Below the pieces are notes generated by a model. That model did not search any database, had not been told where the DNA came from, and saw nothing but the letters and a program-made list of their open reading frames with translations. From Aliikangiella marina (lineage in GTDB: Bacteria; Pseudomonadota; Gammaproteobacteria; Enterobacterales; Kangiellaceae), in the NCBI RefSeq assembly GCF_007004765.1, contig NZ_VIKR01000001.1, positions 124,001 to 188,000 on the forward strand: a stretch of DNA of 64,000 nucleotides. The letters run 5' to 3'. Of the stretch, positions 37,781 through 47,551 are shown one piece after another (the first letter of the stretch is position 1; the number at the start of each line of letters is the position of its first letter). The translations under genes and the position numbers were made by a program.

Positions 37781-40291
37781 CTAAACTTCCTCAAGTGAGC
37801 GTACAACCTCGAGCAGTGCAGCGGAAAGCGTTTGTACTCTTGAGTTACCTGATTGACTCTCTTGTACTAGCAATTCAGCCAATTTGATAGCCTGGTTTTT
37901 ATTTTCCTTGCTTGATGGGGTAATGCTTTTAATCAAGTCTTTCAATTCACTGAGTTTAGTTTTATTCACCGTTTCGAGACGTGCCAATTGGTCGGTATAG
38001 GCAAGAGCAACCTCGGGCTTAGCTGGCCATTTAAACATTTTCTGATATTGGGCGTTCACTATTTTGCTATCGATAGTGTTGGCCGCGGCAAGCTCATTCG
38101 CGGTAATAAATTCACTATCAGACAGTTTTAGTACATCAAACCCTCGCGCAATTTCCGAGCCGTACACGAGTCCTTGATGCCAATAAACAGACCAATAACC
38201 TGCGACGATTAAGTGGTCTTTATTAACCGGACCGCGGTCAAAGTGACCAATTTCAATCGGATTTGATGAGTCGGTGAAGTCGAAAAGTGACAGGCCGCCT
38301 TGATACCACGCTTGGACCATAATATCCCTGCCCGGAACTGGAACGAGTGAACCGTTGTGCGCGACGCAATTTTCCTTATCAGATTGGGGTGCGGGTAACT
38401 TATAATAACTTCTAAACTCGAGTTTGTTGTCAACGATGTCAAAGATAGCGTTGGCTCCCCAGCTAGCAGGATCATTCGCTCGGCAACGTGGCTGACCACC
38501 GCCGCCCCATTCATCAGTGAAAATTACCTTGGTTCCGTCGTTATTGAAGGTTGCTGAATGCCAGTAAGCGAAGCCTTTGTCGGTGACCGCGTCGAGCCGC
38601 TTCGGATTCAATGGGTCTGTGATATCCATCAAGATACCATTACCGGAGCAAGCACCTGCGGCAAGTTTTAGCTCTGGGAACACAGTGATGTCATGACAAT
38701 GATCGGTGACCGCAGTATCTTGCGTATTTCTGCCATGATCACCACCTTGCCACAGTCCGGCAATAGAGCCACTGTCAAAGTCGGCAAAAATGCGAGGTTG
38801 ATTAACAATCTTCGCCGCTGCAGGATCTTTTAAGGAGATCTCAACAACATCTATGCTAAATAGGGCCGAGTTTGGATCCTGCTGCGCATCGCTGCAACCA
38901 GCTAGTTCCTCACCTTTGCGGACGGTTGCGATACCAGAAACATAAACATAAAATTTCCCTTCTGTATCTGGATCGGTAACCACCGTATGAGTGTGTGAAC
39001 CGCGACATGTCTGCACCAATCCAACCTGTTTTGGTGTGGTGAGATCGCTGATGTCAAAGATTCTGATTCCACGCATTCGTTCATCACTGACCACATCTGC
39101 AACACCTTGTAAACCACAGTCGATTCGACCGCGAGTTTGTTCAACAGACATAATCAACAAGTTTTCTACAATGGACACATCCCCCTGGCCGCCAGGACAA
39201 ACAACTGACGAAACGAGTGATGGTTTCTCGGGATTGCTAATCTCAAAGATATTAAAACCGTGGTAGTTTCCGACAACGACAAAATCCTCGGCAAATGCTA
39301 AGTCAGTATTTGCAAAGTTAAAGAGTGCCGAACTCGCTTCGCGCTCTTTACCTTCTTGTCGAAATTTTTTGCTCTGTGCTTCGCGCTCCTCGGCATCAGC
39401 GTCTTTTTCTTCTGGTTGGCTGCTGGTTTTAGGGGCATCATCTTCTTGTTCTAATACGGCAAATCCAGCGGGATTTTGCGGAGAGAAAAATCCAGGGGGC
39501 CTTGGAATTGACACCTTGAGCTCGATATTATTAGCGGAAGATTCCGCGTCTAAGTAACCAGCGGTCAATCCGACGCGAGGGTCAGGGGAGAGACTTGCGA
39601 GCATCTTTGCCATACGCTCTATTTCCATCTTTTGGTCAGCGTTGATATCTGATGCGAAGGTGTACATCATTGACTCTTGAGCAGCACCGCTATTCTCGAG
39701 TAGCTCATCAACCATAATCAAAGCGCCGTAGTGATGCTTGATCATCAACTCGAGAAATAATTTATCAAAGGCGTTGGTTTTCGCATCAGCCAATTGTTGC
39801 ATTTCTTCTGGGGTTAGCATTCCTGGCATCATTTCTGCACCATGGGCATGGTGGGCATGCTCGCTTGTTACATCTTTGTCACGCGCTTTCAGCCAATTTT
39901 GCATTGTTTTGATTTCGTCTTTTTGAGAGATATCGATTCGTTCAGCAAGTTGGATAAGTTCCGGGTTCTCACTGCGATCAGCGACAAGGTTCGTCATATC
40001 AATCGCTTGTGCATGATGCATGATCATGCCTTGCATAAATTCAACATCCGCGTCAGTGTAGAGGATATGAGCTAGGTTGCTGGCTGCTTCGGCGCTAATT
40101 GTGCGCGTTGGTTTACCGGGGGCGTCCGGTTGGACTATCTTTGCATTTTGGGTAAGTGGATGAGGAGAATTGTTTACCGCTTGGTCGACACTATGTTGCG
40201 CTTTTGTGTCTTGCTTTTGTATTTCATTGTTTGGTTCGTCAGAACATCCAATCATGACGGTCAAGACCGTTAAAAAAGTGAGCAGACGCAT
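37781..40291 (-). CDS. DUF305-LVIVD repeat fusion lipoprotein
   Basis: An 836-residue lipoprotein (lipobox VMIGC, Cys at about 16). Residues 70-235 are a DUF305 four-helix domain with paired histidines (QGMIMHHAQAIDM, LMIKHHYGALIM, often metal-linked). After an acidic Pro-rich linker (about 250-315), the remaining 450 residues carry LVIVD-type beta-propeller repeats (FNIFEISNPEKPSLVSSV, RIFDISDLTTPKQVG, LFDFTDSSNPIEIG) with conserved His and Asp sites. Both domains are linked in other bacteria to metal handling and surface proteins. It lies upstream of wzi on the same strand, 342 bases away. The function is unknown. Confidence 0.85.
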   Translation of the reverse strand: MRLLTFLTVLTVMIGCSDEPNNEIQKQDTKAQHSVDQAVNNSPHPLTQNAKIVQPDAPGKPTRTISAEAASNLAHILYTDADVEFMQGMIMHHAQAIDMTNLVADRSENPELIQLAERIDISQKDEIKTMQNWLKARDKDVTSEHAHHAHGAEMMPGMLTPEEMQQLADAKTNAFDKLFLELMIKHHYGALIMVDELLENSGAAQESMMYTFASDINADQKMEIERMAKMLASLSPDPRVGLTAGYLDAESSANNIELKVSIPRPPGFFSPQNPAGFAVLEQEDDAPKTSSQPEEKDADAEEREAQSKKFRQEGKEREASSALFNFANTDLAFAEDFVVVGNYHGFNIFEISNPEKPSLVSSVVCPGGQGDVSIVENLLIMSVEQTRGRIDCGLQGVADVVSDERMRGIRIFDISDLTTPKQVGLVQTCRGSHTHTVVTDPDTEGKFYVYVSGIATVRKGEELAGCSDAQQDPNSALFSIDVVEISLKDPAAAKIVNQPRIFADFDSGSIAGLWQGGDHGRNTQDTAVTDHCHDITVFPELKLAAGACSGNGILMDITDPLNPKRLDAVTDKGFAYWHSATFNNDGTKVIFTDEWGGGGQPRCRANDPASWGANAIFDIVDNKLEFRSYYKLPAPQSDKENCVAHNGSLVPVPGRDIMVQAWYQGGLSLFDFTDSSNPIEIGHFDRGPVNKDHLIVAGYWSVYWHQGLVYGSEIARGFDVLKLSDSEFITANELAAANTIDSKIVNAQYQKMFKWPAKPEVALAYTDQLARLETVNKTKLSELKDLIKSITPSSKENKNQAIKLAELLVQESQSGNSRVQTLSAALLEVVRSLEEV

Positions 40292-40633
40292 GGAGTATTC
40301 CCTGTTTTATTGATTTTCTTAGGGAATCAACGCTAGCAGATAAGCGGTTTTAGGGCAATGCTTCTCAAGCTTAGGTTGGATCGATTATGTTTACAAAAAT
40401 TAGAGAGAGTGGACTGCTCACAAGTTTCTCAACTGAGGCCGTTGATAAGTTTTTTTTTCAGACGGTGAAACCATGAAAGAATATGGCCGCTGAGTAATAC
40501 GCATTGACCGGTTACACAACAGCCAATGCTTGCAGGTTGTTCGTCAGAGAATCATTAGGTCAGCATCAGAGCCAGGTTACATTGAGAGTGCTACCGTATT
40601 GGCTGTTGCCGAACTTGTCAGCTACCTTGGGGT
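40292..40633. other. Intergenic region between Wzi-like and DUF305 genes
   Basis: About 340 bases, both neighbours reading leftward. It should hold the promoter of the DUF305 gene and the end of the wzi transcript. Nothing structured stands out and I found no clear terminator. Confidence 0.35.
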
Positions 40634-42088
40634 TTAAAAATGATAGTCCAACTCCAATGAAACAATATTTTCGTCGTCGGTCGTTCCATCATTTAACTCT
40701 GAGTCTTCAAAGATAACGCCGACTTTTGCAGACCAGTCACTAAATCGATGTTTGTAAGTTACACCCAGTCGTTTGAGTTTCTCTCGTTCACTTTTCACTA
40801 CGGGCGTAGTCAGTTGTGCGTCATAATTTAAATCTGCATCATCAAACCGAATCTCTAGCCGGTGGCCTTCTGTGAAGGTGCGCGAATAGCCGATTGAAGT
40901 GACTTTGGCATCGCTATCAAAAGTACTTCCCATCGAACGGCCAAAATGTCGGTAGCCGGAGCGATAGTCGCCGTGCTCATAATAACAATTTAATATCGTC
41001 GAGGTAGCACTTCCACACGCCACTCCGGTATCGCTTGCCTCGATAAACCATTTACCGTTAAAGGCATATCCAGACAGGCCAAAGAGGTCGGCTTTGTCGG
41101 TAACCTTTATGTAGTCAGTGGCATCTTCGCCAATTCTTTGACCATAAATATTTAATGGCATATCGAATAGATGAAACGTATATTTCAGATCAAATCCAGC
41201 GAGTTGATTACCCACTTTGGTATCCAATTCATCGTCACAGGTTGCAGCGCCATTTGCGCAAACTGGATCAAAGGTAATGACATCGATGAAATCAGAAAGG
41301 CTATTGCCAAAGCCTTCCCCGCCCCACATAGCACTCCATGAAACCCCGAATTCGAGGTTTTCCAGTGGACGCATGTTAAATCTCGCGCGCCATAATTTTA
41401 CGTCGGGAACGATGCGGTCAGATTCCAGTTGACCTAAATGAAATGAGAGATACCAGGGACCAATATAACTTAACCAACTATCCTCAGCTGCGGTGCCACG
41501 ACTAGTAATTACCGAAATCCCAGGAACCGGACGTGCATTATTGGTCAATATTAAGCTACTCGATTCTGCCGGTCCCCACCAGCGGTTGATGGAATCAATG
41601 GATACTTGCCACTGTCCCATACGATAAGCGAGGTAGCTATTATCAAGTCCATCATTTTCATCGTTATCGGCATAAATACCAAGTTGCCCTGCCCAATTTT
41701 GAGTTTCAAATCGAGTATTAAATTCAATTTCGCCTTTGGCTTTGTGCGACTCGTGGAAGCTGGTAAACCTTGGCGCTTCAGATATTGCTTTAAGTTTTAG
41801 TTGGCTAGAATGATTTTCTCGGAATCTGAGTTGACGCTGTAATCGATTGAGTGCGGACTGGGCAAGGTCATGCTGTGATTTTATTTCCATATTCTTTAAC
41901 TGAGGAGCTATACTTTGCCACGGTAAAGGATAGCTAATCGAAACCGAGTCAAGATAACCGAACTCAACGAGCGTTTTCACATCGTCATGCAAACTCACAT
42001 CGTTTGTACCGATCCATGGGGAAGCGTCAGTTTGATGGCTAAATGCTAACAATAAACAACTAGCAATGAGCTTTTTAGCGTGAAACAT
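40634..42088 (-). CDS. Capsule assembly Wzi family outer-membrane protein
   Basis: A 484-residue beta-barrel protein of the Wzi family, which holds group 1 capsule polysaccharide at the outer surface. Signal peptide about 1-22 (ending DAS). Family-like segments: GYLDSVSISYPLPWQSI, SIDSINRWWGPAESSSLILTNNARPVPGISV, WLSYIGPWYLSFHLGQLES, and the closing aromatic strand VSLELDYHF (terminal Phe, a barrel signature). Four cysteines lie in loops (DPVCANGAATCDDE and VACGSATSTILNCYYEHGD). No capsule export genes are nearby, so its ligand may be other surface sugar. It is 36 bases after a GT25 gene. Confidence 0.9.
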   Translation of the reverse strand: MFHAKKLIASCLLLAFSHQTDASPWIGTNDVSLHDDVKTLVEFGYLDSVSISYPLPWQSIAPQLKNMEIKSQHDLAQSALNRLQRQLRFRENHSSQLKLKAISEAPRFTSFHESHKAKGEIEFNTRFETQNWAGQLGIYADNDENDGLDNSYLAYRMGQWQVSIDSINRWWGPAESSSLILTNNARPVPGISVITSRGTAAEDSWLSYIGPWYLSFHLGQLESDRIVPDVKLWRARFNMRPLENLEFGVSWSAMWGGEGFGNSLSDFIDVITFDPVCANGAATCDDELDTKVGNQLAGFDLKYTFHLFDMPLNIYGQRIGEDATDYIKVTDKADLFGLSGYAFNGKWFIEASDTGVACGSATSTILNCYYEHGDYRSGYRHFGRSMGSTFDSDAKVTSIGYSRTFTEGHRLEIRFDDADLNYDAQLTTPVVKSEREKLKRLGVTYKHRFSDWSAKVGVIFEDSELNDGTTDDENIVSLELDYHF

Positions 42089-42124
42089 TAGTTATAAATC
42101 CTCTTTATTCCTTTGACTCGTTTG

Positions 42125-42886
42125 TTACTTTCCTAGGTTCTGCTTTAGACGTTCAACTAAGCGTTGGGTTTCTCGTCGGTTTTTAATTTTGAATGCCAGC
42201 CGTTGCTTAAACTGTGCCGCTCTGCTCAATCGGACCGATTTATTTCGACCGAGTTCACTGATTTCGCTTTTTATAGCCAGGTTGGGCGTCACCGGGACTT
42301 GGCTTAACCCAAAGATTGATAAGTCTTTTTCCCACCAATGTTGGAGATCAATATCGATAGGGCGGGTAATTTGTTCGCTGTGAACCAAAAGCTTTTTTGC
42401 GCCAGTCAAACTTACTGCTTGAGCCAGAGTTCTCGCTGGTACTTTATCGTAAATGCACAAGGATAAGTGGTCTTGTTGCCATTCAAAGACCGAGTTGCGT
42501 TTGCGCGAATGCTCAGCAAGTTTAATGTAATCCCACGGATACTTAAGATTCTCAAGCGCCCTAATGACTTCACCCAGCTGACCGCAACTGGCAAAGTCAT
42601 CTTCAAGGATAACCGCAAAATCGAGCTGTTCCGTAACTATCTTTTGCCAGGCTTTACGGTGACTCAAATAACAGCCGATTTCGCCTTTTGATAAGGTTTT
42701 GTAATATTGCGCCCCTTGGTTGAATTGATAAATCTTATCGATCTGCGATTGACTCAGCAGTGAGCCATTTACAGCGTCAAGCCTTTCAAAGTCAACATTG
42801 GCGGCCTTTAATAGTTGCTGGCTATTGAGCAAACGTTGTTTTGAGCTTTCTAAATTAATCAAAAAGACTTTGAAGCGAGCGGCCAT
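42125..42886 (-). CDS. Glycosyltransferase family 25 protein
   Basis: A 253-residue GT25 enzyme, a family of LPS beta-galactosyl- or other sugar transferases. The signature LINLESSKQRLLNSQQLL is at the N terminus, then GEIGCYLSHRKAWQKIV and the metal/donor motif VILEDDF (about 94-100). It shares an operon with wzi, 36 bases away, which fits surface polysaccharide assembly. Donor and acceptor are unknown. Confidence 0.9.
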   Translation of the reverse strand: MAARFKVFLINLESSKQRLLNSQQLLKAANVDFERLDAVNGSLLSQSQIDKIYQFNQGAQYYKTLSKGEIGCYLSHRKAWQKIVTEQLDFAVILEDDFASCGQLGEVIRALENLKYPWDYIKLAEHSRKRNSVFEWQQDHLSLCIYDKVPARTLAQAVSLTGAKKLLVHSEQITRPIDIDLQHWWEKDLSIFGLSQVPVTPNLAIKSEISELGRNKSVRLSRAAQFKQRLAFKIKNRRETQRLVERLKQNLGK

Positions 42887-43111
42887 GGAAAGTATTGGGG
42901 GCGATAAAATAGTAGATAAGATTTTTATTGCGGTGGAGTATATCGTATCTAGAAAAAATAAGAAGGATTAATTCCCGGGATACACAGTGGCTAATCGCGA
43001 CCAGTGGTGCCTGAGCGGTGTTAGGATTTAAAAGCGGTATCTTAATAAATCGCTGAACAGTCGCAAATGAGACTTATCAGGGAGTTAACTCTACAGAAAA
43101 GCGGTAAAGCA

Positions 43112-43140
43112 TTGCATTTATGGGCTCAGGCCAGTATAAT
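43112..43140 (+). promoter_or_regulatory. Sigma-70 promoter of the rpsF operon
   Basis: TTGCAT at 43112-43117 and a perfect TATAAT at 43135-43140 are separated by 17 bases. Transcription would begin near 43147, leaving a leader of about 120 bases before rpsF. Confidence 0.75.
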
Positions 43141-43234
43141 CGCGCGCTCTTGAAAGAGACGGGTTTAACTTTTAAGCCTGAATTATTTGACAATCAGACC
43201 TAACTCCTTGTTATTAAAGCGTTCTCGAACGAGA

Positions 43235-43259
43235 CCTTTGGTGACTGGAAACCGGAAGG
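43235..43259 (+). promoter_or_regulatory. Candidate S6-S18 autoregulatory leader hairpin
   Basis: CCTTTGGT at 43235-43242 can pair with ACCGGAAGG at 43251-43259, with CCG in the distal strand. The stem includes part of the rpsF Shine-Dalgarno (AAGGAG). In many bacteria S6-S18 binds an rpsF leader hairpin carrying a CCG internal loop and represses translation. This candidate fits in position but the exact consensus was not checked. Confidence 0.4.
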
Positions 43260-43267
43260 AGATCTTA

Positions 43268-43705
43268 ATGCGACATTATGAAATCGTATTCTTGGTGCAT
43301 CCTGATCAAAGCGACCAGGTCCCAGCAATGATCGAAAGATACAGTGCTGTAGTGACTGACGCTGGCGGGAAAATCCATCGTTTAGAAGACTGGGGACGTC
43401 GTCCTCTAGCTTACGCAATCAACAATGCTCACAAAGCACACTATGTTTTGATGAACGTTGAATGCGAATTTTCTGCTATTGAAGAAATTGAAAACTTATT
43501 CAAGTTCAATGACGCAGTATTACGTCACCTAACAATCAAGCAAAAAGGTGCCATCACAGAGCCTTCTCCTCTAGCGAAAGCTAAAGAAGAAGCTGCTAAG
43601 AATTTCGATTCTGCCGACAAGAAACCAGCGCCGGCAGCAAAAGAAGAAACTCAAACTGAAGCGCCAGCAGAAGAGAAGACTGCTGACGAGTCAGCAGCGG
43701 AATAA
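43268..43705 (+). CDS. rpsF: 30S ribosomal protein S6
   Basis: S6 binds S18 on the 30S platform. The 145-residue protein has the family start [38 protein letters not shown] and [11 protein letters not shown]-like helix-strand pattern. The C-terminal 40 residues are a low-complexity Ala/Glu/Lys tail (ending DESAAE), common in gammaproteobacterial S6. The start is ATG 43268 with GGAAGGAG upstream. An in-frame upstream TTG at 43187 lies in the leader and is not real. Start of an S6-S18-L9 operon that lacks priB between rpsF and rpsR. Confidence 0.98.
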   Translation: MRHYEIVFLVHPDQSDQVPAMIERYSAVVTDAGGKIHRLEDWGRRPLAYAINNAHKAHYVLMNVECEFSAIEEIENLFKFNDAVLRHLTIKQKGAITEPSPLAKAKEEAAKNFDSADKKPAPAAKEETQTEAPAEEKTADESAAE

Positions 43706-43719
43706 CGGAGGAATAACTC

Positions 43720-43947
43720 ATGTCTAGACATTTCAGACGTCGTAAGTACTGCCGATTCACTGCTGAAGGCATTACTGAAGTTGATTACAAAGACTTAGCT
43801 ACTTTGAAAAGCTACATCACAGAAACTGGTAAAATCGTTCCTAGTCGTATCACTGGAACTCGTTCTAAGTACCAACGCCAGCTTTCTACAGCAGTTAAAC
43901 GTGCTCGTTTCTTGGCTTTGTTGCCATATTCAGACGCGCATAAATAA
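43720..43947 (+). CDS. rpsR: 30S ribosomal protein S18
   Basis: A 75-residue protein with the S18 signature [21 protein letters not shown] and [31 protein letters not shown]. It lies 14 bases after rpsF, with no priB gene between them, and 29 bases before rplI. GGAGGAA Shine-Dalgarno. Confidence 0.99.
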   Translation: MSRHFRRRKYCRFTAEGITEVDYKDLATLKSYITETGKIVPSRITGTRSKYQRQLSTAVKRARFLALLPYSDAHK

Positions 43948-43976
43948 GCATTGATAACGAATTAGAGGAAAGACTA

Positions 43977-44429
43977 ATGCAAGTCATTCTACTTGAAAAA
44001 ATCCGTAATCTTGGCGAACTGGGTGATAGCGTTACTGTAGCAAACGGTTATGGTCGTAATTACTTGCTTCCTCAAGGCAAAGCGGTTCCAGCGACAAAAG
44101 ACAACCTGGAAAAGTTCGAAGCACGTCGTGCAGAATTAGAAAAGAAAGCTGCTGAAGAGTTAGCTGCTGCTGAGAAGCGCGCAGAGCAATTCGCAGAGCT
44201 GACTGTTACCATCGAAGCTTATGCTGGTGACGAAGGTAAGCTTTTCGGTTCTGTAGGCACTAAAGATGTTGCGGATGCAGCGTCTGCAGCTGGCGTTGCG
44301 CTTGAAAAGCACGAAGTTCGTATGCCAAACGGTGCAATTCGCCACACTGGTGAATTTGATATCGCTATTCACTTGCACTCAGACGTAGACGCAACTTTGA
44401 AAGTTGCTGTTGTGGCGCAAGCGGAATAA
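43977..44429 (+). CDS. rplI: 50S ribosomal protein L9
   Basis: A 150-residue L9 with the N-terminal domain ([37 protein letters not shown]), a long connecting helix ([28 protein letters not shown]) and the C-terminal RNA-binding domain ([16 protein letters not shown]). The operon ends in a strong terminator. Confidence 0.99.
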   Translation: MQVILLEKIRNLGELGDSVTVANGYGRNYLLPQGKAVPATKDNLEKFEARRAELEKKAAEELAAAEKRAEQFAELTVTIEAYAGDEGKLFGSVGTKDVADAASAAGVALEKHEVRMPNGAIRHTGEFDIAIHLHSDVDATLKVAVVAQAE

Positions 44430-44492
44430 TCTGGTTTAATTGAACTAGATATTGTTTTTAGCGTTGCTTTAAAGCGACGCAAATGCAAAAAT

Positions 44493-44531
44493 AAAACACC
44501 TCGCATCTTTATGATTCGGGGTGTTTTTTTA
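44493..44531 (+). terminator. Terminator of the rpsF-rpsR-rplI operon
   Basis: AAAACACCTCG at 44493-44503 pairs with CGGGGTGTTTT at 44517-44527 (one G-T pair), followed by more T to 44531. An additional near-perfect inverted repeat without a loop precedes it at 44461-44480. Confidence 0.88.
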
Positions 44532-44702
44532 TCTCTGAAAAGACCTGCTAGAATTACTGTCAAGTTTATCTAACGCTTTGTAATTCATAATAATTATTAA
44601 GGTGTATTGGTCGATTTTAAGCTTATATAAGCGCAAAATCGTTTTAAAAACTCTCATTGATAAAATCAAATTTTGCGCCTGCATTATTATTGGAATTAGT
44701 TA

Positions 44703-46070
44703 ATGCTCGAAGACCTTCAAGTTAACAATATAAAAATGCCCCCTCATTCAATAGAAGCAGAACAATCTGTTTTGGGGGGATTACTGCTCGATAACGATGC
44801 CTGGGAGAAGATCTCAGATAAAATCGTTGCGGAAGATTTCTATCGCAAAGATCACCGATTAATTTTTAGAGCGCTTAGCTATCTCGCAGAAAATGCTCGC
44901 CCGATGGACGTAGTGACTCTCTATGAATTTTTAGAGCAAGAAGGTGAAGCTGACGAAATCGGCGGATTAGCGTACATTGCAGATTTAGCAAAAAACACCC
45001 CTAGCGCTTCCAATATAACGGCCTATGCAGAAATTGTCAGAGAGCGAGCAGTACTACGGGAAATGATTGCAGTATCCAATGAAATCGCCGATGCTGCTTA
45101 CGAACCGAAAGGCCGAAACTCTGATGAGTTGCTGGATATGGCTGAGGCCAAGGTTTTCAAAATTGCTGAACAGCGAGAGAGTAAAGATTCTGGCTTAGTC
45201 TTGGCGGCAAATTTTCTAGAGGAAACCCTTGATAGAGTTCAGTTTGCGGTGGAGTCAAAAGGTGGAATTACTGGGTTAAGTACTGGTTTTAACGATTTAG
45301 ACAAAATGCTTAACGGCCTACAAAACTCGGATTTATTGATTGTCGCAGGACGACCCGCAATGGGTAAAACCACTTTTTCGATGAACATTGCTGAGCATGC
45401 TTCGATACATGGCGGCAAGCCGGTTTTAGTTTTCAGCATGGAGATGCCGGCAAATCAGCTATTGATGCGTTCATTTGCTTCGATTGGCGGCATCGATGCA
45501 ACCCGACTTAGAAACGGCGCGCTTGATGATAGAGATTGGGATAATCTCTCTGTGGCGACCAACATTCTTAAAAATAACTGCAAAATGTTTATAGACGATT
45601 CCGCTGGCTTGTCACCGTCTGAAGTGAGATCCCGCTCAAGACGCGTTGTTAGAGAGCATGGCGAAGTTGGCTTGATTGTTATTGACTACCTGCAATTGAT
45701 GACAGTTCCTGGGCTAGGCGATAATCGAACATTAGAAATATCAGAAATTTCGCGTTCCTTGAAAGCATTAGCAAAAGAACTGCATGTCCCTGTGATTGCA
45801 TTATCTCAGTTGAACCGTTCTTTAGAGCAACGAGCTGACCGTCGACCGGTAATGTCGGACTTACGTGAATCGGGCGCCATTGAGCAGGATGCTGATATCA
45901 TCATGTTTGTCTATCGGGATGAAGTTTATAACCCAGAAAGTGAAGACAAAGGGACTGCCGAAGTGATCATCGGAAAGCAACGTAATGGTCCTATCGGAAC
46001 CTGTCGGCTTGCTTTCCAAGGACATTTTAACCGGTTTGCTAATTTGGCTAACACCTACGAAGAATATTAA
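44703..46070 (+). CDS. dnaB: Replicative DNA helicase
   Basis: DnaB is the hexameric 5'-3' helicase at the replication fork. The 455 residues comprise the N-terminal helical domain (IEAEQSVLGGLLLDNDAWEKI) and the RecA-like domain with Walker A GRPAMGKT at 216-223 and Walker B-type LIVIDYLQLM, plus LSQLNRSLEQRADRRPVMSDLRESGAIEQDAD. No intein. A 9-bp inverted repeat, GCGCAAAAT at 44631-44639 and ATTTTGCGC at 44670-44678, lies in the upstream gap with no known role. alr starts 6 bases after the stop. Confidence 0.98.
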   Translation: MLEDLQVNNIKMPPHSIEAEQSVLGGLLLDNDAWEKISDKIVAEDFYRKDHRLIFRALSYLAENARPMDVVTLYEFLEQEGEADEIGGLAYIADLAKNTPSASNITAYAEIVRERAVLREMIAVSNEIADAAYEPKGRNSDELLDMAEAKVFKIAEQRESKDSGLVLAANFLEETLDRVQFAVESKGGITGLSTGFNDLDKMLNGLQNSDLLIVAGRPAMGKTTFSMNIAEHASIHGGKPVLVFSMEMPANQLLMRSFASIGGIDATRLRNGALDDRDWDNLSVATNILKNNCKMFIDDSAGLSPSEVRSRSRRVVREHGEVGLIVIDYLQLMTVPGLGDNRTLEISEISRSLKALAKELHVPVIALSQLNRSLEQRADRRPVMSDLRESGAIEQDADIIMFVYRDEVYNPESEDKGTAEVIIGKQRNGPIGTCRLAFQGHFNRFANLANTYEEY

Positions 46071-46076
46071 GATTTT

Positions 46077-47150
46077 ATGCGGGAGACAAAAGCAATCATT
46101 GACCTTGCTGCGATCCGGCATAACCTTGAGATCGCAAAGCAATTAGCACCGAATACGAAAATGATGGCGGTAGTCAAAGCCGACGCATACGGTCATGGAA
46201 TTGTCCAGGTTGCGCGAGCGCTTGCCAGTGCAGATGCAATCGCTGTGGCTTGCATGGATGAAGCACTTACTTTGCGTGAGGCCGGCATATCTACTGATAT
46301 CATCTTATTAGAGGGCTTCTTTAGTGAGCAGGAATTACGCCAAGCTTTTGAATACCAATTACAAACCGTTGTTCACCAAGAAAGTCAACTCAAAGCACTT
46401 GAAGATACGTCGAACGATGCGAAAATTAAAGTTTGGTTAAAACTAGACTCTGGCATGAACAGGCTGGGGTTTGAGCCAGAAGACTATCAAACTGCTTATG
46501 AGCGATTAAGTCAGCTTAAAACCGTTGAAAAGATCTATTTAATGTCACATTTGGCTTGTGCTGATGACATTGATAACGCAAAAAGCGCGGCACAAATTAG
46601 CGAATTTAAACAGTATTTACAGGTAATCAAGGGCGAAGCCAGTCTAGCGAATTCTGCTGGGGTAGTTGCTTGGCCGGAAAGCCATCTACAGTGGATTAGG
46701 CCCGGAATTCTTTTATATGGTTGTTCGCCAATGCTTGATTTCACCGGCCCTCAGCATCAACTGAAGCCGGCAATGACCTTAGAATCTCAACTGTTTGCCA
46801 TCAAGCACCTCAAACCGGGAGAAACGGTCGGCTACGGCGCGACTTGGCAGGCGCCGCAAGAAACGCGGATTGGCGTTATTGCGATTGGCTATGGCGATGG
46901 CTATCCACATCATGCAAAATCTGGGACGCCGGTGCTGATTAATGGCAAGACCTACCCATTGGTTGGGAGAGTGTCAATGGATATGATAACGGTAGATTTG
47001 GGGCTTGAAGATCAGTTTGAACTGGGAGACAAAGCAATCCTCTGGGGGAATGGCTTGCCCGTCGAAATCATCGCCAAGCATGCAAATACGATTCCTTGGT
47101 CATTATTGTGCGGGGTTACCTCAAGGGTGAAATTCCTATGGCAGGACTGA
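46077..47150 (+). CDS. alr: Alanine racemase
   Basis: Alr interconverts L- and D-alanine for peptidoglycan. The 357-residue fold-type III PLP enzyme has the Schiff-base lysine K34 in AVVKADAYGHG, the catalytic tyrosine motif GYGATW, and GYGDGYPHH and VGRVSMDMITVD in the C-terminal barrel. It directly follows dnaB, as in many gammaproteobacteria, and its last 13 bases overlap the yjbQ start. Confidence 0.97.
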   Translation: MRETKAIIDLAAIRHNLEIAKQLAPNTKMMAVVKADAYGHGIVQVARALASADAIAVACMDEALTLREAGISTDIILLEGFFSEQELRQAFEYQLQTVVHQESQLKALEDTSNDAKIKVWLKLDSGMNRLGFEPEDYQTAYERLSQLKTVEKIYLMSHLACADDIDNAKSAAQISEFKQYLQVIKGEASLANSAGVVAWPESHLQWIRPGILLYGCSPMLDFTGPQHQLKPAMTLESQLFAIKHLKPGETVGYGATWQAPQETRIGVIAIGYGDGYPHHAKSGTPVLINGKTYPLVGRVSMDMITVDLGLEDQFELGDKAILWGNGLPVEIIAKHANTIPWSLLCGVTSRVKFLWQD

Positions 47151-47551
47151 TAAAAAAGATTTCTCTCGCGACTCGTGGCCAAGGCTTGTACGAGTTTACT
47201 CGCGAAGTTGAAAATGTAGTTTCGCAGTCAGCGGACGAGATTGGTCTTTGCACGATTTTCACTCGTCATACTTCTTGTAGTCTGTTAATTCAAGAAAACG
47301 CTGATCCGAGTGCACGCCATGATCTTGAAAACTGGTTAAATCGTTTAGTTCCGGAGAATGATTCTCTCTATACCCATATATACGAAGGCGCTGACGACAT
47401 GCCAGCCCATATTAAATCGATGTTAACGGCGACCCAACTGTCAATTCCCATTGAGCGCGGACAACTGGTTTTAGGGACATGGCAAGGGATTTTTTTGTGG
47501 GAACACAGACATGCCCAACACCAGCGACAAGTAATCTTGCATTTAATTTAG
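47138..47551 (+). CDS. YjbQ/UPF0047 family protein
   Basis: A 137-residue protein starting MAGLIKKISLATRGQGLYEFT. The family signature FTRHTSCSLLIQENADPSARHDLE and the terminal LGTWQGIFLWEHRHAQHQRQVILHLI are present. Members have weak thiamine phosphate synthase activity in E. coli, though the true role is unclear. I chose ATG 47138 over an upstream start at 47096 inside alr because it fits the family and has AAGGG upstream. It overlaps alr by 13 bases. Confidence 0.93.
   Translation: MAGLIKKISLATRGQGLYEFTREVENVVSQSADEIGLCTIFTRHTSCSLLIQENADPSARHDLENWLNRLVPENDSLYTHIYEGADDMPAHIKSMLTATQLSIPIERGQLVLGTWQGIFLWEHRHAQHQRQVILHLI

Larger units (their letters stand above)
42887..43267. other. Divergent intergenic region before rpsF
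   Basis: About 380 bases between the GT25 gene and rpsF. It contains the rpsF promoter and leader described separately. No other gene or RNA is seen. Confidence 0.5.

Noticed and set aside
39369-40075. Several plus-strand frames opposite the DUF305-LVIVD gene
   Set aside because: They are antisense shadows of a clearly coding minus-strand gene; none has a ribosome site or domain.
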